A stretch of 7,357 bases of DNA, taken from positions 1-7,357 of the forward strand of contig MHCP01000021.1 in NCBI GenBank assembly GCA_001816655.1. Direction: 5' to 3'. The notes below the pieces were generated by a model. It saw only the letters and a list, made by a program, of their open reading frames with translations, made no database searches and was not told the DNA's origin. Every line of letters begins with the position of its first letter. The first letter of the stretch is position 1. The translations under genes were made by a program, and so were the position numbers. This document shows positions 5,894-7,357 of this stretch, in pieces. This DNA comes from Candidatus Woykebacteria bacterium RBG_13_40_15 (GTDB lineage Bacteria; Patescibacteria; Microgenomatia; Woykebacterales; RBG-16-39-9b).

Positions 5894-6175
5894 ATGTCAA
5901 GATCCACGCTTACATGAAAGTTTTTTACCACTCTTATTGCTATGAGAGATATCTAAGGCTGCAGGTTCGCATTCTCGCTCCACTTTTACAGACTGATATC
6001 ATCACCCGCTGCTCGTAACAAGCCATGAGATGATGCCCAAATGTATGGAGAATAGGGTTTCTGGATTGGGAGAACGAAACAGAAAAGTAAAAGTATTTCT
6101 TGGCAAAAGTAACTATTTTATTAAATCACCATACATCTCATAGCCTATTGTTGTCCACAGGGCTTCCACTCCTGT
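5894..6175. other. Gene-free stretch with a bulged inverted repeat
   Basis: No gene is visible. CCATACATCTCAT (6129-6141) is the reverse complement of ATGAGATG (6025-6032) joined to TATGG (6044-6048), with 11 bases inserted on the left arm. This could be a decayed mobile-element end or chance. No terminator with a clear T-tract follows the lipoprotein gene; a TTTTTT run at 5929-5934 lacks a convincing stem. Confidence 0.35.
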
Positions 6176-6307
6176 GTGTCCAGGTGGTGCCCTATAGGGT
6201 CATCGACACCGAGCGTAGCGAAGTTCAATTGGTAATACCCCCATATTCACTTATGGTTTTCTTACCCCCTTCTACATAATTCGCTTTCAAATAAGCAGGG
6301 GATAGGT
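6176..6307 (+). repeat. 132-bp intergenic repeat, copy B
   Basis: This is the direct-orientation partner of 2709-2840, with the identical 32-base core at 6200-6231. It contains a perfect palindrome CCCTATAGGG (6190-6199), which is CCCTATGGG in copy A. It ends 149 bases before the DUF3592 gene. Confidence 0.85.
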
Positions 6308-6380
6308 AGTTTTATCCTTTTCAATTGAGAGGATCGGTCAGCCTCAGTATCCTTCCTGTATTGAGCAAAAAAATAATTCG

Positions 6381-6408
6381 TTGAGGTCAATCTATGGGAA
6401 GTTATATA
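6381..6408 (+). promoter_or_regulatory. Putative promoter of the DUF3592 gene
   Basis: TTGAGG (6381-6386) and TATATA (6403-6408) are 16 bases apart, in a locally AT-rich stretch 49 bases before the chosen start at 6457. If used, transcription would start downstream of the alternative ATG at 6394, which supports the later start. No second copy exists to confirm it. Confidence 0.35.
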
Positions 6409-6456
6409 TTTCTTTATATATCGATTAAAATTAAACCAATATCGATCGGAGGAGAT

Positions 6457-6972
6457 ATGGAGACTCAACTAACGGAGACTACCACCTTTTTGATTGTCGG
6501 ATTGCTTACTTTATTGTTTATAGGCATAGGTGCTCTACTTATTATCCTGGATCGTCGCAGTAAAAGAAAAGCCGAAGAGAGTATGTCCTGGCTGGAAACG
6601 ATCGGCACAGTGATTGAATCCAAGGTTGAGCAAGGTAGTAATGTGCTTATGAGTAATGATGAAGATGGTGAAAGCGCGCCGGTTTTCCTCCCAGAAATAA
6701 GTTATTCCTACAAGGTAGATGGATTGGAAAACACTTCAAAGCGTCTATCCTTTGCTGGAATAAAGTCCTATTCTAAACGAGAAAATGCAGAGAAAGCAGC
6801 TTCGCTTTATCCGGTTGGTGCACAATTGCCTGTTTTTTACGACCCAAAAAATCCGAAAGAAGCTGTGTTGGATAGGACTGCGAAAAGGTCAAATATGCTA
6901 ATCACCTTTGGAATCTTGTTCATCATCCTTGGGATAGCTACTGTCCTTATCGGAGCTCTCCTCATATTCTAA
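6457..6972 (+). CDS. DUF3592 domain membrane protein
   Basis: This 171-residue protein has a membrane span at about residues 11-31, a soluble domain, and a second span at about 147-171. The domain shows the DUF3592 pattern: GTVIESKV (50-57), YSYKVDG (83-89), SKRLSFAG (94-101), and YPVGAQLPVFYDPKNPKEAV (118-137), the near-invariant part. The fold predicts a small beta-rich extracytoplasmic or cytoplasmic domain between two helices; no biochemical role is established for the family. The start is placed at 6457 because GGAGGAG (6448-6454) lies just before it with the same short spacing used by the lipoproteins. An in-frame ATG at 6394, with a weaker GAGGT, would add 21 residues unlike the family. 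The gene stands alone after repeat copy B. Confidence 0.87.
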   Translation: METQLTETTTFLIVGLLTLLFIGIGALLIILDRRSKRKAEESMSWLETIGTVIESKVEQGSNVLMSNDEDGESAPVFLPEISYSYKVDGLENTSKRLSFAGIKSYSKRENAEKAASLYPVGAQLPVFYDPKNPKEAVLDRTAKRSNMLITFGILFIILGIATVLIGALLIF

Positions 6973-7301
6973 TACCGCGCCTTCGACTTGATCAGAGACC
7001 AGGAAACTTCCACACCGCCTGGACACCGATTCGTATCAACCACCGTTGTATTGCACTGCACGCTTGAGAGTTCGAGTAAATCAAATAAGTAAGGTCTTTG
7101 AAATTGAATAGTAATAGTCATCATTCAAGCTCCCCCTATGGACAGGGCTGGTGGCATCCTTGCCTTCTTCAGCCATTTGCAACGCTAGAATCATTCCACG
7201 GAATGAATGGAAACTGTGGAATATCATACCCCAATATTAGCCGACTATATGGAGATAAGACCATCATATATAGAGTATAGAGCCCATGGAAAATGATTGC
7301 T
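6973..7301. other. Gene-free stretch with short inverted elements
   Basis: No credible gene is seen. CACCGCCTGGACACC (7013-7027) is the exact reverse complement of the first 15 bases or so of repeat copy A (2708-2722). A 16-base palindrome TCATTCCACGGAATGA lies at 7191-7206 and could be an operator-like site or a decayed element end. A frame from TTG at 7098 to 7280 has no ribosome-binding site or recognisable domain and is not called. Confidence 0.4.
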
Positions 7302-7349
7302 CCTCTCTTACACACAGGAGGTCGTCGGTTTGAGCCCTTTCTATCCACA
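7302..7349 (+). pseudogene. Degenerate tRNA-Val(TAC) 3' half
   Basis: The sequence follows the tRNA order from the anticodon arm on. CCTCT (7302-7306), loop CTTACAC with anticodon TAC at 7309-7311, and ACAGG (7314-7318) form a stem with one mismatch. Then come variable AGGTC, T-stem GTCGG, T-loop TTTGAGC, CCTTT, and an acceptor-like CTATCCA. It closely resembles the tRNA-Val phrase ACAGGAGGTCGTCGG. The T-stem pairs at only two positions plus a wobble, position 56 is T instead of C, and no matching D arm or 5' acceptor strand lies upstream. It cannot be a working tRNA; it may be a relic or the tRNA-derived end of an integrated element. Confidence 0.55.
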
Positions 7350-7357
7350 TGAGAAAT

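Noticed and set aside
5929..5934. TTTTTT run after the second lipoprotein as an intrinsic terminator
   Set aside because: No GC-rich stem of useful length directly precedes it.
2709..6307. CRISPR array or insertion sequence made of the 132-bp repeats
   Set aside because: Only two copies 3.4 kb apart, no short regularly spaced units, and no transposase or target-site duplication is visible.
6262..6468. 68-codon reverse-strand frame overlapping repeat copy B and the DUF3592 start
   Set aside because: It runs into the repeat and over the ribosome-binding site of a real gene, and copy A of the repeat does not keep the frame.
7098..7280. 60-codon frame starting at TTG, with a Trp/His-rich segment
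   Set aside because: Rare start, no ribosome-binding site and no recognisable domain. The segment around GQGWWHPCLL made me consider a transposase relic, but I could not support it on either strand.

Overview
The window looks like an accessory, non-operonic stretch of a moderately AT-rich bacterial chromosome. All seven recognisable genes lie on the + strand. The best taxonomic guess is a Chloroflexota (Anaerolineae-like) bacterium. That rests on lipoproteins with LAAC lipoboxes followed by Pro/Thr linkers, plant-type leucine-rich repeats behind a lipoprotein signal, and isolated DinB, SRPBCC and DUF3592 genes with wide gaps. This is inference from style; there is no phylogenetic marker gene here.

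Layout. 1-255: a promoter/leader and a decayed lipoprotein signal peptide. 256-697: an SRPBCC-fold gene split by a one-base frameshift near its 3' end. 902-1780: an isoprenylcysteine-methyltransferase-like membrane protein, then a 65-residue two-helix membrane protein, then a hairpin terminator. 2006-2130: a degenerate helix-turn-helix gene relic. 2166-2642: a DinB/ClbS-like four-helix-bundle protein. 2709-2840: an intergenic repeat. 2949-4681: a second copy of the leader, here driving an intact lipoprotein with 16 leucine-rich repeats. 4677-4910: a large inverted repeat over the stop codon and two more relics of the same helix-turn-helix gene. 5219-5893: an unrecognised lipoprotein with six cysteines in its mature part. 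6176-6307: the second copy of the intergenic repeat. 6457-6972: a DUF3592 membrane protein. 6973-7357: no gene, but a degenerate tRNA-Val(TAC) 3' half at the end.

The genes do not form a pathway. What ties the window together is duplication and decay. A leader plus signal-peptide block occurs twice, once dead and once alive, and its ribosome-binding and start region occurs a third time on the second lipoprotein. A 132-bp intergenic repeat flanks both lipoproteins in direct orientation. A helix-turn-helix gene is present only as three broken pieces. The leucine-rich-repeat gene carries a recent four-repeat internal duplication. This fits a region where surface-lipoprotein genes are shuffled and lost. 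I found no convincing new defence or biosynthetic system; the most interesting lead is the reusable leader/signal module attached to unrelated exported proteins.
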